Positions 61,601 to 64,000 of a DNA stretch of 64,000 bases are shown one piece after another. The stretch is from positions 1,984,001 to 2,048,000 of the forward strand of contig JBCAQO010000004.1 in assembly GCA_039111635.1 (NCBI GenBank), in the 5' to 3' direction. Within the stretch, counting starts at the first letter, position 1, and each line of letters opens with the position of its first letter. This stretch comes from Heterobasidion occidentale. Lineage: Eukaryota > Basidiomycota > Agaricomycetes > Russulales > Bondarzewiaceae. A model generated the notes under the pieces. That model made no database searches. It was not told the origin of the DNA and saw nothing but the letters and a program-made list of their open reading frames with translations. A program made the translations under genes and the position numbers.

Positions 61601-64000
61601 GGGGAGACCCTCTTCGCCATAGAGCTTCGACACGCGATAGGACAGGGTGGTGCCCAGCGCGCGATCGGTGTTCGTAACGTCGCATTCGATGTGAACGGGA
61701 AGACCCTTGGTGAGCGCGGGCTCCGACTCGTCGATGAACTTGTTGTCGAGACGAATGTAGAGCTTGTGGTCTTGCTGACGGACGCGGTACGTAGGAGCAC
61801 CGGGGCGCATCTGCCATGCCGGCTTGAGGATCGCAGACAGGTCAAGGTGAGCGGTCTTGGGAGTACGGAGGCTCTCGTCGACCTTGAGCATGTCTGCGCG
61901 CCCGACCATCTCGTTGATGGTCCGGAAGCCAAGCTTCGCCATGTACCCGCGGAGCTCTTCCGCAAGGTAGTAGAAGAAATTGATGACGTGCTCAGGCTGG
62001 CCTGCGAACTTGGCACGAAGCTGAGGGTCCTGCGTAGCGATACCGACGGGGCAAGTGTTCACTAACAAACAAAAACAGAGAGTCAGATCATGTGAACAGA
62101 TGAAACCATTGGATGGACATACGATGACACTTCCTCATCATGATACAACCCATGGCGATGAGCGGCGTAGTCGCAAAACCCCACTCTTCGGCCCCAAGGA
62201 GACACGCGATGGCGATATCACGGCCGGTGCGGATCTGACCATCGGTCTGCACGGTCACCCGTCCACGCAAGTCGTTCAAAACCAGCGTCTGGTGCGTCTC
62301 CGCCAACCCCAGCTCCCACGGCAGGCCGGCGTTCTTGATCCCAGTCCAGCGAGAAGCGCCGGTACCGCCGTCGTGGCCAGAGATGAGGATGTGGTCCGCC
62401 TTCGCCTTCGCGACACCGCTGGCAACGATGCCGACACCGACCTCGGATACCAGTTTCACGGAGACGCGCGCGCGGGGATTGGAGCATTTGAGGTCGTAGA
62501 TGAGCTGCTTCAGGTCCTCGATGGAGTAGATATCGTGATGGGGAGGTGGAGAGATGAGACCGACTCCAGCGGTGGAGTGACGGGTTCGAGCGATCGAGCC
62601 AGAGACCTTGTGTCCAGGCAGCTCACCGCCCTCACCGGGCTTGGCACCCTGGGCCATCTTGATCTGCAGTTCGTCGGAATCGGCAAGATAGTTCGACGTC
62701 ACACCGAACCGACCGGAGGCGACCTGCTTGATGGCAGAGCGCATCGTGTCCCCGTTGTTCAGGACCTGCGACCTCTCAGCGTCTTCGCCTCCCTCACCCG
62801 TGTTCGACTTGCCCCCGAGACGATTCATGGCGATGGCCAGCGTCGAGTGGGCCTCCATCGAGATCGACCCATACGACATGGCGCCCGTCACGAAGCGGCG
62901 CACGATCTCGTTCCAGGGCTCGACTTGGTCGATAGGGATGGGGGTCGTGCTCTCGAAGCGGAAATCGAGCAGGCCGCGGATCTGGACGCGCTTGCCCTGG
63001 TTGTTGGCATTTTCGGCGTACGCGTCGTAAGCCTTCTGGTTCTTCTCGTGGACAGCATCCTGGAGGTTCGCGATGCCGGTGGGGTCGTTGATGTGAGGCT
63101 CGCCGCCGTCGCGCCAGTGGTACTCTCCAGACTCGGGCATTCCGGGAGGGATCTTGGTCTCACGGGACGGCCAACCGCGTTCGTGGAGCTCGAAGGCATC
63201 CATGGCGAGAAGATCAAAAGTGGCACCTTCGATGCGGCTCGCAGTGCCGATGAAACAGCGCTCGATGACCTCATGGTGAAGACCAAGCGCTTCGAAGATC
63301 TGGGCACCCTTGTAAGACTGGAGGGTCGAGATGCCCATCTTCGACATGACTTTGAGGATGCCATTGTCGACAGAGTGACGGTAGTTGTTCATGAGGTCAC
63401 CCACGGTCTTGTTGTCCTTTACCCTGAAAGCGAAAGTCAGTAAGGAGCGTGATAGATAACGAAACAGATGACGCACAAGCCTTCCCGAGCAACTTTGTGA
63501 ACGATCTCCATCATCAGCCAGGGGCACACAGCGTCCGCTCCGTAACCCACAAGCACGCAAAGGTGATGAACCTCCCTCGCCTCGGCCGTCTCGACCATGA
63601 GCGCGACCTTCGCACGTTTCTTTTGCAGAACAAGATGGTGGTGAACGCCACCACAGGCGACGAGCGCAGATAGAGGGATACGCGAAGGTCCTGTCTCTCG
63701 GTCAGAGAGGATGATGACTTTGATGCCCTGGTCGATGGCTTCGGTGGCCTCCCTGCAGACCCGGTCGAGCGCAACCTTGTATCCAGGTAAACCTTCTGCC
63801 TTTGGGAAGGTGATGTCGATGGTCTTCGAAGGCCACGTCGCATACGCAACCTTGAGGCTCTTCATCGCATTCATCTCTTCAATAGAAATGAGTGGGGAAG
63901 GAAGAAGGATGCGATGGCACTGCTCCGGCTTCATCTCGAGAAGGTTGCCCTCGGGTCCGACATAGCATTCGAGCGACATGACGATGCTCTCGCGGATGGG
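58682..64000 (-). CDS. glt1: NADH-dependent glutamate synthase (GOGAT), 5' part outside window
   Basis: Runs from the window edge ([20 protein letters not shown]) to the TGA at 58682-58684 (VFVPPPS...AVSA). It makes two glutamates from glutamine and 2-oxoglutarate with NADH. Missing upstream is the N-terminal glutaminase domain. Present are the central domain ([38 protein letters not shown]), the FMN synthase domain ([52 protein letters not shown]), the 3Fe-4S motif [19 protein letters not shown], made by splicing at 62123/62061, the beta-helix domain ([19 protein letters not shown]), the 4Fe-4S Cys motifs CMDCGVPFC and CPAPCEGAC, and the FAD/NADH part ([59 protein letters not shown]). Large exons (62061-60362) and small introns near the 3' end; no frame break seen. 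Confidence 0.96.

Noticed and set aside
60815..63443. Long plus-strand open frames (about 416 and 462 codons) opposite glutamate synthase
   Set aside because: They are antisense to a highly conserved GC-rich coding region, contain no family motif, and their openness follows from the codon bias of glt1.

Overview
This window is nuclear DNA from a basidiomycete, most likely an agaricomycete mushroom. The evidence is the gene set (DUF6593 protein, Ser/Thr-rich KNH-like GPI proteins, PRiA4b-ORF3-like protein, old yellow enzyme clusters, fungal phosphoketolase plus acetate kinase) and the gene architecture: very many 42-76 nt introns with GT/GC-AG ends, compact spacing and genes on both strands. 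There are no bacterial operons, rRNA, tRNA or CRISPR arrays that I could recognise. All gene models were built by hand from reading frames, splice-site phase and remembered family motifs; no database search was possible.

Layout. 0-0.8 kb: 3' end of a UPF1-like SF1 helicase. 1.4-2.0 kb: small unknown protein. 3.0-8.4 kb: three tandem old yellow enzyme genes (minus strand). 9.5-14.9 kb: a divergent metabolic pair, phosphoketolase (minus) and acetate kinase (plus), sharing a 655-bp intergenic promoter. 15.3-18.5 kb: a DUF6593 protein and a PRiA4b-ORF3-like domain apparently fused to a degenerate RNase H domain. 18.8-21.0 kb: DENND6-type DENN protein. 21.6-25.5 kb: a duplicated 2-oxoglutarate/Fe(II) dioxygenase, the second copy broken. 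26-28 kb: Ser-rich unknown protein. 28.2-32.2 kb: Vps39/Vam6. 32.6-34.6 kb: AT-hook/Myb-like protein. 35.2-37.6 kb: Mex67. 38.4-41.8 kb: ankyrin protein. 42.1-43.9 kb: second Myb-like protein. 44.3-45.2 kb: KNH-like GPI protein. 45.5-47.3 kb: Arp3. 47.4-50.5 kb: two unknown proteins, one with a coding minisatellite. 50.8-53.4 kb: SelO/Fmp40. 53.7-55.4 kb: alpha-methylacyl-CoA racemase. 56.1-58.0 kb: GH5 glucanase. 58.7 kb to the window end: NADH-glutamate synthase, cut by the edge.

How genes relate. The clearest functional unit is phosphoketolase plus acetate kinase: the first makes acetyl phosphate from xylulose-5-P or fructose-6-P, the second converts it to acetate and ATP. The old yellow enzyme and dioxygenase clusters look like local gene duplications. 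Most other genes are housekeeping genes with no obvious link.

Quality caveat. Between about 20 and 50 kb many otherwise intact genes carry one single-base frame break each (near 20.53, 23.88, 27.0, 29.15, 33.5, 34.06, 41.1, 43.5 and 49.9 kb), while 0-20 kb and 50-64 kb read cleanly. This may be consensus error rather than biology, and it affects every pseudogene call here.
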